Assembly (NCBI RefSeq): GCF_016859285.1
Contig: NC_053419.1
Location: 14,411,501 to 14,475,500, forward strand
Length of the DNA: 64,000 nucleotides
Direction of reading: 5' to 3'
DNA from: Xiphias gladius
Lineage: Eukaryota; Chordata; Actinopteri; Istiophoriformes; Xiphiidae
The position numbers and the translations under genes are program-made. How positions within the stretch are numbered: the first letter of the stretch is position 1; each line of letters opens with the position of its first letter. Below, piece after piece: positions 12,991 through 35,865 of this stretch. The notes beneath the pieces are model-generated. The model was given only the letters and a program-made list of their open reading frames with translations, did not search any database and was not told the DNA's origin.

Positions 12991-14640
12991 TTAGTCAATT
13001 ATGGATGAAGATCCTTTCCCAAAGACACTCCTGTAAGACAAAATCTTGCTCTGCTGTAAACCAGCCCTTTTCCGAGTCTCTTTAGCAAGTTAATTAGAAA
13101 CAAGACACTGATCCAGAAGATGACGCCGTGTTTCGGCTTCCTCGCTGACATTCGCTCCGACTGTTAACAGAGTTGTGCTTTTATATTTTCTGCGTTACAG
13201 CTACATGCTGCTCTGTGGATAATGAGGCTCTTTAACTATTCATTTGATTAAATCTGTTGCCCATATCTCTGCTTGTAAGAGGCGCACCTGGGTTCCCATG
13301 AGGAAACTCCACATCCCCTCATACCATTACAGCCAATTGCCAACTTTGTGATGCCTGTCTCCGTGGAAACCACTTCTGACTGACAGGCATGAGGACAAGG
13401 TTCACCAGTCGCTCTGATCCTCAAAGTCTCTTGCAATTACTAGTGTGTGTCGATGGGGGTGCGTGTGTGCGTTTGTGGCCTGTATCACCCACACTGAACT
13501 CATTCATGTAAATCACTAGAGTAATGGCTGCACATTTTGGTAAATTCTTCCACTTTTACATTCTTTTTTTTTATTTTTACAAAATGAAGTGAGGAAGGGC
13601 GTGATTGACAGATCAATAGAAAACAGAGACTGAGCAGATTTAAAAACTTGTGGCTGATCGATTGAATTAGAAGAGTTCACACCAGACCACCAGTCCAAAT
13701 TTCATGCGGGCTAAACACAACTAAACACTGCTCGCAGGCCAGGCCCTTCTGTTGCTAATGGCCATTACAGCCTGTATGCCATTGTAGGCCTAACAATAGC
13801 AATCACGCTGGGATTTTGTGTGGAGCTTGCTGGCAACAGTTATTAGCCCCCCAAAAAAAACTTAAAGGGAGAGCAGTCAAGAGAAGAACAAGAAGATTTG
13901 GGGTCCTGGGCAGGGTGGGTTGGGGGGTGGGAGGGGGGCATCAGCAGGAGGGACAGGGGGAGGACAGAGTGTGGGGTCAGAGGGCAACACCAAAGCGGAA
14001 ATGGGAGGCACACAGGGAACAATGGATGGGGCTGGACTAAGACAGACAAAGCTGGAGGGAGGGTGGACAGTGCACAAAACACAGGAAGATGAGGAGAAAA
14101 AGATGAGAGGACAGAATGGAGGGGAGCCAAAACAGATGGTAAGGGCTGGTTGGCGAGAAAAGGATGAGGGGGGAAAGCTGAAAAGCCACTGGCAACATAT
14201 GCATCATGACAGCGTCAGCGAGGAAGAGAGGCTCAAGACCTAAACACGGCTGGATCCCAGAAGGCAGCACATTGGCAACACTGTAAACCGTTGTATTCAG
14301 ATGTCTGCAGCTTTTTGGGCAAACAAAAGTCCTCATAACAAAAATCTATGTACTGTTATGGACTGCACTCTCTCTTAAGGGGGATATGTTGTGCATGATA
14401 TATTGTATGCCAGCCCCCCCCCATGACACATTGGGACACCTGAAGACCTTCTGTAGTCCCCAGAATGGCCTTGACAAAATGTAGAATATTCTATCTAATT
14501 TACAAATAAAGTCTACAGACAGATAAGGGAAATTTGAGCGAATTAGAATAAATTCTGACTCTCATTTTCCTTGTATATTGCAAAAAAAATGTAATTATTG
14601 TCCAGGTAAATATCAATGTGGGAAAACCCTCTTAGCCAAG
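12991..14640. other. Non-coding stretch, no gene recognised
   Basis: The stretch 13860-14200 is unusually purine-rich on the + strand (GGGAGG/GAGAA), which produces long but meaningless open frames. No family similarity or splice structure is visible. Confidence 0.5.
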
Positions 14641-14649
14641 ATCAGGGTA

Positions 14650-15095
14650 GAAAAATCTACGTTTCGGCACTTTGCGCACTGGGAAAATCGTCGCCCTATA
14701 ATGGGATCATCAATACTGAGGTGTTTCTCCAGCTATTATGACCTAATTATGTGGCTCATCTCGACTCGTCGGCCGCAAAGAGACGTGCGCTCGCTCGGCC
14801 AGATTTATAAAAGTTGTCATCCAGCGGGCGCCTTTTTTCCAAGCCAAGCGCTCGTCTCCTGCGGGGGAGCGCGCAGGGGGGCGGGAGCGATGCATCGCCG
14901 CGGGCGCGCGCAGTCGGTCACACCTCTGCTCGGTTTGAGTGAGGGGCCGGAGGGCGGCAGAGGCCCGCGCGACATCGGCCGTACCGTGAATCCGGATCTG
15001 GTCATGTTCCTCAAGGGTTTCAGCGTGGAGTCGACCGCTGTGCGCTCAAGGACCCATCTTCAATAGGTCTCGCGGTAATATTCGTCCAGGTGCGC
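14650..15095 (+). promoter_or_regulatory. CpG-rich block with TATA box, candidate promoter
   Basis: CpG frequency rises sharply from about 14680 to 15060, in contrast to the AT-rich flanks. A TATA-like TTTATAAAAG lies at 14804-14813, with a CTAATTATG homeodomain-type site about 60 bp before it. About 275 bp downstream is a possible splice donor (CCAG then GTGCGC near 15090). This could be a distal promoter or first exon for pax8 (about 7 kb upstream of its start codon) or a separate non-coding transcript. The open frame across it has no recognised family. Confidence 0.4.
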
Positions 15096-16705
15096 ACACA
15101 CGTTGACTTCATTTAGCCAATACCCCTCATTTACCTTTCTTATTATTATAACCTTATTCCCTGTGATGTTTTATTTCTACCTATATGTCTAAATATATTT
15201 ATAATAACCCTGTCCCTAAAAACAGCAGAAACACTCGTAGCCCGTAACTCTCGCCCTTCACAGGGGCCAGAATACGGATCGAACTGAAGATACCGCTCCA
15301 TACGTGAGCTGAGACCACTGCACCTGACATGTGGAAGACCGACTCGTTTCCAGTTTAGCGTTTGCTGGCATGACATGAGGTGCCGTGGACGGGCAGCTCC
15401 CGTTTCGGTCGAGCTGAGAATGTCCCAGAAAACTATAAACAGCAAAGTATTTCTGCACTGTTTCCGCTTATCGCTGCAGTCGGAAGTGTTTGCTCTGACC
15501 TTTCGCCCTCACCTCTTGTTGCCACCTGTCGCCGCAGGTTACGCCGCTTTTTTCCCCTTTTCTTTCATTCGTTCTTTCTTTTTTTTTTTCTTGCGGAGAA
15601 ACAAACTTTGCTGGGGGAAGTAAATCCCCCAACAAGACACACCCGGAGAGAAAAGATAAAAAGAAATAAACGTGGAAAATTTTAGTTAGTGTAAAGTCTG
15701 AAAGGAGACAGTCCGAGTGGAAAAGCAGCCCAGCATGAGACTTTGTTCCGCTTTTACCAGGCAGCTTTTTTATTCTATTTCTTACTCCATGCAGAGGGTT
15801 TAGAGAGTTTAGACGGTTCAGTACAAAATCAGCAGCATATACACAAGAAGCAAAATGATGCGACCGCAGATCCGGGGTTAAACGTGAAAACTGAAAGTGA
15901 GCCAAGGCTTCAACAAGTGTGTCCAAGGCCACAATCAACAATCAGGTCAAGTCAGCAGTCAAAACTTTATTACTACATTCATTATCTGGTTACACAGCAG
16001 GCTCCACTTATGGGAGTTTACGGGCGGAGTTATAGTGGTCCCCAAATATATTAATAAACACTGACATTTTCTTACAACTACATTGTTGTGTAATGTGTAT
16101 TAGAAGCCATTTATCACATTTAATTAATCTTTTGTTCATTGGAGTGAGGGTTGGAATTATAACCCCAATTTTCCATTAAAATTCCATATATTAAATATAA
16201 TATGCCAGAAAGTTTGCTAAGGATATTTTATCAAACTTTTTTTTTTTTCTTTATAGGCGTTTCTGTTTCTATCCCAGGTTGCACCTTGTTAACATCACCG
16301 AAGCATTTTATTGGTCATTCAACTCCTCTCTATAGGCTACCACATCTCTCAGCAGTAGGCCTGTGGGCATACATTAAAAATAAATAAATAAATAAATACC
16401 AACAAAAAATACCAGTTTAATAAGACAAATAGAGTCATAGGTGAGGCCATAACTACAGTAGACTTATGTGTCCTTTGTGTGTCAGTTGTCTTTTCGCCAT
16501 ATACCAGATTTAGTTTTAAATCAGGATGCTATAGACAATGTGTCAGGCCAACGTTTTTTTTTTTATATACATTTTTGTATTCGACAACAGAGTTTTTTTT
16601 TCAGTGAAAAGGACGATTTTAATTATTATAAAGTCCAGAATACCAATAATTTAACGAAAATATATGTCTTAGTATACGTCTTCTTGGATTTCTGTGAGTC
16701 TGTGA

Positions 16706-16764
<59 letters not shown>

Positions 16765-17247
16765 TGTGTACTTCTTCAGTCCAAAGTACAGGGAGCCTGC
16801 ATTGGGATCAACGCGTAGTTTATCTCCTCTCACCGTAGGTGTCAGTAGCCAATTGATGCATTTAAGAGCGAGCGTTTTGTCTCTCGGTTGTAGCTCAAGC
16901 GAGCAACTGCTGTGTGGCCTAAATAAGCTAAACTGATATCGACAGCCCATATGAAAACGAAAAAAAACACAACAACAAACAAACAACCCGAACTGTTCAG
17001 GGGGTTAGTATGGAGCGTGGGGGCGTTGGGAAGAGGCGTCGGATCTTGCAGTTGCAGCTCCGCATCATTACTTTTGGATATGTTCCCAACATCCTGCTTT
17101 ATGCGCTATGAGACCCCGGATTTAGGGCGTGTATGAATTCTGCCCCTTGGCGAGCGGACCCGTATAATTACGCTCTATTTTAATTCACAGTATCAATTCG
17201 CAGATACAAATCTATGAGTTTTAATCCCTTGTTAAACTCTCTGTAAC

Positions 17248-17281
<34 letters not shown>

Positions 17282-18450
17282 TCTGCCACTTCTCCCTCCA
17301 GGCACTTCGTCAGTTTCTCGGCGCTCTGGTCACTTTACAGAGGACCGTCTCTGTTTCCATCTGATGTTATGATTCCCCTTTAGTCTCTCGACGCTTTTAT
17401 TTATTTAAAAACAGTCCTCCCATTGTTCTGCAGCGGCACTGATGTAGAGCCAGAGCCCTTTAAGGACGAGGACTAAAGGACTTCAGTCACGAACTGACGA
17501 GATAAGGACTCAAGTTCCTATAACAGCAGTTTTCGTCCATTTTCTGGTTCCAACCCTGTCGTGAAACTGGGGGGAAATGGTTTAAACTAGTAATTAATTC
17601 TCGCAGATCAACAGTTACACCAAGCAACGCAATTCATTTCAATTTTGCATAGTTTTCTTTCATGCAAAGTAGATCAGTTTCCCTTTTTTTTTTTTTTTTT
17701 TAAAAAAGCTCCATATGGTTGGATGAACCTGCCTGTATATCAGACGGCGGACCAGTTGCCATGGGTGACTGTCATTAGAGGTGTTGAGTTTGTTTTACAG
17801 GCTTGTGAGAACAACATTAACAGCGTTTTAACTCGGGGATCCTGACACCCCGGTGTGACATCACGCTGGGTGCAGAAAGTAGATTTCAACTCACCGCACG
17901 TCCCAGAGGCTCGGTGTCGTTTTTCATCCATGCAAACAAACCAACACACCAACAAACAAAACAACACAAAAAACAAAACACTGGAGTACAGAAATATTCT
18001 CTAGCGCAGTCACTCACACCTCAGCACATACACATGTGCATCCAGAGTTAGCATCAGAGACTCCGCTGATTTTTTTTTTTAATCCCTTTTTACGTATCAT
18101 ATTGTGGCTGAAAGGCTCAACATCTGTTCTGCTTTACAGTAAAGTCAACTTTAAAGATGGACTGAAGGCAAAGAGCAAGAGGAGCTGCGAAAGATTCCCT
18201 CAAAAGTGATTTTATATTGTTCTTTTTTTTAGGCTACAAAATTATAGTCTTATTTAAAAATAAATAAATAAATAAGACCAAACTTTACAAAAAAGATGTC
18301 TCTCTGGCCCATGGGTCAGAAGAAACAGTCACCTGACTTGATTTTTAGTTATTTCATGATTCGAGATGTTTTATTTGAGCAAACGACAGTAAGAAAATGC
18401 CTTTACCTCCAGTTTTTTCTAAATCTGCTTTTGCTCCATAAGTGATTTTA
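15096..18450. other. Non-coding stretch upstream of the pax8 promoter
   Basis: Moderately CpG-rich patches occur at 15240-15560 and 16800-17160, with no recognisable coding exon. A GT microsatellite lies at 16711-16769, a TC run at 17250-17283 and T runs near 17683-17701. Given the position just upstream of pax8, cis-regulatory DNA is plausible but unproven. Confidence 0.45.
16711..16769. repeat. (GT)n microsatellite
   Basis: About 58 bp GT with one G insertion near its end. Confidence 0.95.
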
Positions 18451-18459
18451 TTTCATTTA

Positions 18460-18930
18460 CTTCTATTTGCACAACGAGCGTCCGGCAAAAAGCACCGAAA
18501 CAAATGCGCCAGATTCTCGCTCTATCCCGCAGCCAGGTGTTAGTCTACCTGTCGGGGAGAACCCCTGACGGACCGCAGCGAATCAGGCGCTGACTTGTGC
18601 GTGAAAGCGGCGCTCGCGCCGTCGGAAACGGGGCCACATGCCTGTGCACAGTCCACTCGAAGCGGGGTTTGCCGCTGGAGGTGAATGGAAACAAGCCGTC
18701 TCCTTGACAAGTGTTTCCGTACAGTCGCTCAGTGCCATGAAAACACAGGGTCAGTCATCCTGGCCGGGGGGGGGGGGCTGGGGGTGGGTTGGGGTGTTGC
18801 TCCTCTCTTCTCCATAGAACCACACCTCCTCCTTTCTCTCCCCTCCTCCTCCTCCAATGGCTGCGGGGCTCCATCCTCTGCGCAACCCCGGTTGGATAAA
18901 ACCTGGCGGAGTGCTGGCTGCACACACACA
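18460..18930 (+). promoter_or_regulatory. pax8: pax8 core promoter and CpG-rich flank
   Basis: A CpG-rich block ends in a well-spaced core promoter: a CCAAT box at 18854-18858 and a TATA-like GATAAAAC at 18895-18902, which would place initiation near 18925-18930. About 125 bp further on is a strong donor (AAAG then GTAAGC at 19053/19054), so the segment in between reads as a non-coding first exon. Assignment to pax8 rests on strand, position and the absence of any other + gene between here and the pax8 start exon. Confidence 0.6.
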
Positions 18931-19053
18931 CAAGACAACACAACACAACAGCTCGGACGCACGCCGTGCGACACTACCAGGGTCCCACCATTTGGATAAT
19001 ATCAGAATATCCGCTGGGGGGGACGTTTTTATTTGGCGCTCCGTCTTGGAAAG
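18928..19053 (+). other. pax8: pax8 non-coding exon 1 (predicted)
   Basis: Predicted from the TATA box spacing to the GTAAGC donor. The 5' end is approximate. It would splice over a 2.9-kb intron to the acceptor CCTGCAG ending at 21987. Confidence 0.5.
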
Positions 19054-19378
19054 GTAAGCTCTCACTTAAATGGCTCCAGTTGTGTTACGTGCTGTCTGAA
19101 TGAGAGTGTCGGGGGCAATTATAGTGATCCGCAGTCCCGAGGAAACAGCGAGCTGCGTCGGAGGAGGCTCAAATGATCCCCAAACACACGGCGAGACGCG
19201 CCGGGCGCTGCTGTCGGCCGGATGTCGCTCCGTCTGGTTGGTTCGCGGGAGAATGAGGCACAGTTCATGTGATTGTGGTGGGAAAAAAAAGATGTGACCC
19301 AGGACCACAGAAGCGGGGAGTTTGTTGTAGAACAGGGAAAATCCCCCAAATTCACCTGATGGTGACAGGCCTCGTTGT

Positions 19379-19403
19379 AAAAAAAAAAAAAAAAAAAAAA
19401 AAA
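19379..19403. repeat. Poly-A homopolymer
   Basis: About 24 consecutive A residues in pax8 intron 1. Confidence 0.9.
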
Positions 19404-21987
19404 GGACCTGGATATTAAATGAAACTCTGTGGTGAGTTTTCAGGAGTGAATCTGAGGCGGTGGATAAATAATAAACATGCGTATTGTTTTACCTTTTTTT
19501 TCCTCCGCCTTAGCCTCGAGCGCAGTCCTAGAAATATACCCGTGCGCTTGAGTTTATATGGATGAGTTACAATTTTTATTTTTCTCCTCATCCAATGCGA
19601 TTCAACTTAAATAGCCACATTCCTTCGACGCGAAAATCGGAACACGTTGCAGCCGTGAGAGAAAATGCATCGGTCGACTGTTTAAACGCTTAACGTCTAG
19701 AGTAAAACAAAAACTGTTAGATGGGAAACGGAAAAAAGCGGGCTAGACATAAACCACAATCTGAGCATGGAAAGAAAAAAGTCACCCGAAAAAGATAAAA
19801 CGACAGATGGTGAAACTGTGCAAATGTCCTGCAGGAATTCAAGGATCAAATCTTCATGTTAACCTACAGCAGCAATTGAACATCAGTTATTATCAACAGG
19901 GACAGTTAATAACAGTAAGTTCAAACAGTGGTTATTTATTAGTATTAACATTATACAGTTACATTATACTCAGAGAAACATGGTTACATTTTAAAATCAT
20001 GGGAATTCAATCCTTCAGGCAGACTTCATCTGATGAACTGATTCCATCGATTCGTGATTTATTAATGACTGACAATTTCTATTCTTATGTTTTTATAATA
20101 ATTATATAATTTTGTTATATTTTGTTGCAGCCAATTAAGAAGTAACAACATTTTATTCACATTTAAATATGTGATGTTGTTTTGTTTTTGTTTTTGTTTT
20201 TGGTTTTTTTTGCATGATTTTTACTTTTTGTATCATATCAATGATTTAGAGGTACCTAAAGTTTGAAATTAAAATATTTAGGTTTTTGGAAAAAAAAAAA
20301 AAAATTAAAATCACAACTTGCAAGCAGTAGTGACACAGTGAAAAAAAAACACTTTTATACTCATAAAGAGATTGAAATTAAATTTGAAGTTACACCGCAT
20401 TTTTCAGAAGTGCTTTCAAATAAATGTCTGTGTGTATGTAAGTGCCACATAAATGAATCCTCAGACAAACATCAAAAGACAAAGCTTAATTCAACCTGGC
20501 AACGCAGAGTGGGCTTTATTTTAATCTAATCATAGTGTAAATGTTATTAGCCGCAGACCAAAATAAGCCTGAATCCAACCACACATGGCCCCTTGACTTA
20601 TGTTGTCAGTCGACAGATCTGACAGTCTGTGACAGTCTGCTAAATTATCTGGTTTATTTGAAAGTGCCGCCCAGCAGGACATGACGGCACGTGACACACT
20701 TCAATGAAGGTTTGAATTTCAGCATTAAGCACATTGAAATTAAACCGTGGCTTCAAAACCTTTTTGCATAACTGGGATTCTTTTCCACTTGTGTCCTGTG
20801 CTGCTTTCTCAAACCAAACATAATGTGCTATTCCAGTAGTTGTCCTCGATGTGCATTTGCAGCGTGTCCTCTCCCTGAGTCTGTGCATTATTAATCAACA
20901 TGGTGTCACCAACTCCTTTTATTAATATATCACAAAACGTTTTGCTCTCTTTGCTGTGGGCTTCACGGGGGCTGGATGCATGGTGGAGAGGTGTGCAGCA
21001 GCAGCCGCAGCTGAGCAGATGGAGCCTTTAAACAAGGCTTACGTATGGGCAATAACAACTGCCCGCCACCACATTAATAACAGACTTAACATCTTTTATT
21101 TAAGAGTTAAGATCCTAATAATTTGTCGCAGCTCTTAAATCCATCAGTCTTCTTTCTTTTTTCCTTTTTTTTTTAAATGTCCATTCTGTTCAATGAATCC
21201 AAGATGGAGTAGCCACCAGATCTTAGAGAAACTTCCTGTAATTTGTGTTCATTTGACGCCTTGTAGTGATAGCTCTCATGCCTTTTATAATTTAGGGGTT
21301 AATGTCAGCTTTTGCGTAATAGTCATTTTTTTTCAAGAAGCAAATCAGTGATAAGAAACACAGTCCAGCAAAGTGATTCTCAATCCTCAAATTCTCACCC
21401 CAGCTATGCTTACTTTACTTTCTCCACTTTACAGAACACTACCTTACACAACCTATGATATACATAACAACATAATGCATTTATTACTCCTCAGTTTCAC
21501 TACTCAAGAGCCAAAATGATATACACCACTGGTTCTAATAATTATAAGGTGATTAATGAGACCAGTCCATCCTAATTACAAACCACTTAATGCAGGGAAA
21601 TTTTATGTGTAATAGGAGCAGCCATCTGGGTTGGCCGAAGGGGAAGAAAGTCTTTCATGTTTTACAAATCCTGTTTATTAGATTATAGTATTTTTGAACA
21701 AATATAGATACATTGACCCATTCTAGACGGGAGATAAAAGATATTATTAATGCTCTGCAAACCGGGCCTTCTGCTGTCCGCAGTCGGTCTCACTGATAAA
21801 GAAACACATGGTGATTGAAGACAATATCCAGTATCTCTCTGTGGAGATTAATGAAGACACCCAGTGTGCCACTGTGAACACCAGCTGAGTGTTTTGCTCT
21901 GGATGAGCCCAGAGGCATCGCAATAAAAAATAAAAAAAAACCCCCAAAAAAACAGCCAGTTTCACAAACCCCTGTGTCCTCCTGCAG
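19404..21987 (+). other. pax8: pax8 intron 1, remainder
   Basis: AT-rich intron without coding exons. It holds TTTTTG repeats near 20182-20200. A unique-looking stretch at 20550-20720 could be regulatory, but I cannot show it. Confidence 0.5.
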
Positions 21988-22123
21988 CGTGTGACCGGCG
22001 CTGCACTCAGGAGCACACTCATGCCAGACGAGGCAGGACGAGGAGTAAAAACAGTTTAACTGGGACAGCGTGGAGGAGAGCATCACGTTCAGCTGGTGGA
22101 GCAGCGACCATTAACTCAGGGAT

Positions 22124-22145
<22 letters not shown>
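21988..22145 (+). other. pax8: pax8 exon 2: 5' UTR plus start codon
   Basis: Acceptor CCTGCAG ends at 21987. The ATG is at 22124-22126, followed by codons for SSSTGR and one base of the next Gly codon, then donor GTAAAT at 22146. The phase (one base carried over) is exactly what the paired-box exon at 25445 requires (GT then CAT GGG GGT). The coding part is only 22 nt, so it is easily missed. Confidence 0.8.
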
Positions 22146-32013
<9,868 letters not shown>

Positions 32014-32840
32014 TCCCCGCTGCATAGACGGACTTGGAGCTGGCCCACCAGACTCGGGAACTTGACATCAGCTGACACATCTGATTACGGGCCAAGGTGT
32101 GAAAGTCAAAACTGGATGTGAATTTTGAGACTCTGCTGACAAACCAGCAACACTGTTTTTGTGTTTGTTTGTTTTTTTACATCCTCTCATGGTCCACCAG
32201 ACCTGCTCCTACGTTATTTATTTGTCAGTTCTGATACCATTTCCCAGGGTTGACTCTGACTCATGCACATTTACACATTGCTAACACTGAACTCCTCGCA
32301 GGGCCTGTTTCCAGAGACTCAGCCTGACGTCTCACATCAAGGTGCATATTTTTGTTACATAGAGCTCTTTGTTTTGGCCAAAGACTTTTCTTTCTCGCAC
32401 ATCTGCAACTTGACTCCACTGATTCAGTGAGTAGGGATATGCAACTTCTTTATACTGAACTATGCCTGCTTTTGTTTACAATGCTTTTTTTTTCTTTCAC
32501 TCGGGAATCCTGTCCTATCATCGCAAATGTATTCCTTTTCTTGGTCTGTGTCTGCTTGCAAATTAATTTTGTGATTTGTTCTCACTGTAAATTCAGATTT
32601 TTTGAGCTTTCCTGTAGTGAACATAGACTAAAGGGTGACACATTAAATCAGAATTACAACAAAACACCCGCAAATGCCCCTCAAAGACAATTAATGTATC
32701 CGTTTAGCAATATGTACATACTGTAAATGATGAATTACTTATGGGGAAGTGATGCAATTTTACTCAGAGATAACTGATGAGGGAGGGGGTGATTTGGCTA
32801 CTAAAACCAACAAGGCTCGAAATACATTTGTTTTGCTTCA

Positions 32841-32846
32841 AATAAA
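32841..32846 (+). terminator. pax8: pax8 polyadenylation signal
   Basis: AATAAA about 830 bp after the stop codon, followed by GT/T-rich sequence (TTTAGTTTGTTGTC). This is the first canonical signal after the stop. Confidence 0.65.
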
Positions 32847-33205
32847 TTTAGTTTGTTGTCATGCTGATGTTCTGATGTTTGGTAAGAACTGTGACTATTT
32901 TTTCTTATACTGTTATTAATATTATTGAAGATGTAAATAATGAATTTCTAAAGAATTATTTTAATTAAAGCATGACAAATTTAGTACTTTTTTCCACTGT
33001 TGTCTTTTTTAAGGATCATTCTCACTTTAAACGTTATAAACTAAAAAAAAATATTCAGTTTTTTTTTTCCTTTAAATAATTGTCGTTCAGGTGTACAGCA
33101 CTGATATCTTAATATATCCTGTGTTTACAATGAACAATTGCTACAATATAACTTCTCAGAACAAGGCAGCTGATTTCATGAATAGTAGATTTATATTGTG
33201 TGCTT

Positions 33206-33240
33206 GTATTATTATTATTATTATTATTATTATCATCATC
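33206..33240. repeat. (ATT)n trinucleotide repeat
   Basis: About 11 ATT/ATC units. Confidence 0.9.
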
Positions 33241-33429
33241 AGCATTAATTGCAGTTATAGCCAAGTACTTACACAGTAGTAGTCAGCTGCTTACCCAGAA
33301 ATGTCGCATTTTTTCTTTGCTACTCTCAGCATTTCCAAAGGACGAAATCAATGATCCTGAAAACACGCGCATCTGCTTAATTTCTTCTTTTATTTTCTGC
33401 ATCGTGTCGTTTTATTTGCAATCATTTCG

Positions 33430-33620
33430 TCCCTCTTCGCGGCCTCATTACTGCAGCGCGTTAACGAGGCCACGGTTCGGCGGTGCCGCGGCCCACCTGG
33501 TGCCACCGCGCGGGACCACGCCCGCGAGGACGTCGGGGAGCGAGGCCGCGCGCTCCCCGGGCGACACCTGCACCACGCGCATCCGGGTGTTCGGGCTCCC
33601 GCTCAGACAGCTGGGTAACT
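33430..33620. other. Isolated CpG islet, both strands open
   Basis: About 190 bp of very high GC with many CpG (GCGCG, CCGCGG and similar) in otherwise AT-rich DNA. On the + strand one frame stays open through it. On the - strand, a possible acceptor (TTACCCAG near 33615) leads into an open frame with almost only G/C at third positions, reading CLSGSPNTRMRVVQVSPGE and so on, to a stop near 33452. I recognise neither product. It may be a small CpG island, an orphan exon or imported GC-rich DNA. Confidence 0.35.
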
Positions 33621-33669
33621 ATGGGCACCTATTGAACAAACGCTGCGGCTACATAAGAGGGGTTTAGTT

Positions 33670-35865
33670 TGAAGTTTCATTTCTATTTATTTGCGCAAGT
33701 TAAAACCAAACTAACGGCATCAAAAAATAACGACAGAAACTAATGTGCTGGGACATAAAACCGGCCTGAAAGGGTTTATTGCCTCGGCCTAAGTAATATT
33801 TGTTTTAAAAATCGTTCCGTAAAAGATAGGCCACATAAAACATGCTTCCAAATGACAAGATTCGCATATGAACACAGTTCGCAAAAAACCTGCTCCATGA
33901 AGCAGGGTGATCTGGAGCTTTCGATCATAGCGCACGATCTTCCTCGGCAGGAGGCGTTGCCTTGGAATAACAGAAATGTGACATGAGTAATGATGAATAT
34001 ATGAATGAGTATAAACAGGCCATTAAATGTGATATGGGCACATGTCATACGTGTAATATAGTTTAGATTCTTTTTTAAAAATCTATTTCGGTCTATTGAC
34101 AAAACATATCAATGGTTTTTGATTTTTCTTTGCTGTTTGTTTCTTGGTTATTTTTTGTCTTCGTTCACTTACCAGCATTTACTCATTGGGCATCCTTTTT
34201 CCACAAAATATTTTTGTTTAAAGGATTTAGTTTTTCATTATTCAAAGAAACCTTGAGGATTCTAGCCGTGGGGGAAAACAAATGTGCACTTGATCTTGAT
34301 TCGTTCTCAGCGCTGGGTTTCATCCTCCTTTATGGAGGCTACTGTTTGGTCTCATTAGACCACTGTAACTTCCCAGTAATTTTCAGTTCCCAAACTTCTG
34401 CGCGGTTCATGGCCTAATTCATCATTAAAGAAACCCTCAAACCTAATTACATAACTCCTGAATCAGACAGTATGAAGGCTTTTGTCTGACTTCTAAGACG
34501 ATCACTTAAAGTCCTCAATATCAGTTCAGTCAGAGCGGTATCTGTCTGCTGACGAAGATGAACTCTGACGTCTTTCTGTTTACAGTATGCACGTCTCTTT
34601 CTCTCTGTCTCTCCAAGCCTTCACTCTCCTCACATTTCAACAATTTCCTGACTCACCTCTTTACACCCCTCCTTTTGTATCCCTCTCCTGCAGCCACACT
34701 ACTGTACACGTATCGCCCTGTAAACTTCAAACAATAGCTGCGCTTCATCCCATTGTTGTCCAAGTGGCCTGGCCCACTCCAGACAGCCCATCAACTGACT
34801 GGACACTCATTCTTTCCGGTTCCTTGCTCAGGCATGCGGAAACACACCCGCCCATATATATATTCATACATACGGAGGAGTTATCAAGTGGATGTACCTC
34901 ACAGGGTGGAGGCAGACCTTTTAACCAAACCCTGTTTCAGATTCCTCGGCCAGCTGCAGCACACGTTAAACATTAACAGTCTCACTGCCAAAAGAGTAAA
35001 AAACAAAACATTATACTGCTACACACAAGGCACAGCAGAAATAACTGTCTCTCCCTGGGCCTATTAGCGAGGAGGTTTCGGGCCACAGTGCTTCTGGTAA
35101 TGAGCCCAGCAGCACAATACAGGCACCGGGCCGGAACAGCTGAGGGGCAGACAAAGCTGGCAGGACGGGGCGACAGGGATGTACTACATTTAACACAGAG
35201 CCATACTAAAACTGTGTGTATGTGTGATGGAGAGACAGATCAAGAATGTCTATGTATGTGTGGATCAGTTTGATATAACAGTGTGTGTGTGTGTGTGTCT
35301 GTGTGCAGGAGAAAGCATGTGTCCCATTACCATTATGGGGACAAACTCAAAGACAGAATGGGGGGCCCCTGGAGAAATTGCTGCCAAAAAGGCAGCAGAG
35401 GAGTGTGTGGCAATCGGTGGGATGACGGGTCGGGGTTGTCCTGCGCCAGTCATCTGGAAAGTTCTCCACTTATCTCTGGGCCCGAGACACAGGCCAACCA
35501 ATTCAGCCCGGCAAATAAGTATTATGGAGGCTGACAGAATTTTTCTTTCCAAATGAGCTGCAGAACACGTCATTGTTTTAAACTGTGAATGGCAGCGCTG
35601 CTGCATCAGCCCCGCCCGGTTCAGGCTTTTTCTGGCCCTCGGGAAAAACCCAGATTGCGTGAGTGAACCCATCACCTTGTTTATTAATTTGTTTTGAACA
35701 AAGCATGGCTGATTATTCTGAACCCGTCTTCTGAACCACCCTTATCTTTGAATCTTTGGCTAAATATTTTGGAGCTCTTTCACAGAGTGAGATTCTCATT
35801 CCGCTATGTCGCATGTTAATACCCACTCATTCTTCTATGGCTTCATACTCTTATAACACAACTAA
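33670..35865. other. Intergenic stretch between pax8 and psd4, part 1
   Basis: No gene recognised. The stretches 34300-34480 and 35320-35680 are unique, balanced in composition and contain TAATTA-type cores, so they are candidates for conserved non-coding elements. A short GT tract lies at 35281-35298. Confidence 0.4.

Noticed and set aside
14578-15066. A 162-codon open frame over the CpG-rich block.
   Set aside because: It is open mainly because of high GC content; I recognise no family and retained only the promoter hypothesis.
15468-15941. A 157-codon minus-strand open frame.
   Set aside because: Composition and content show no domain, and no splice partners could be found.
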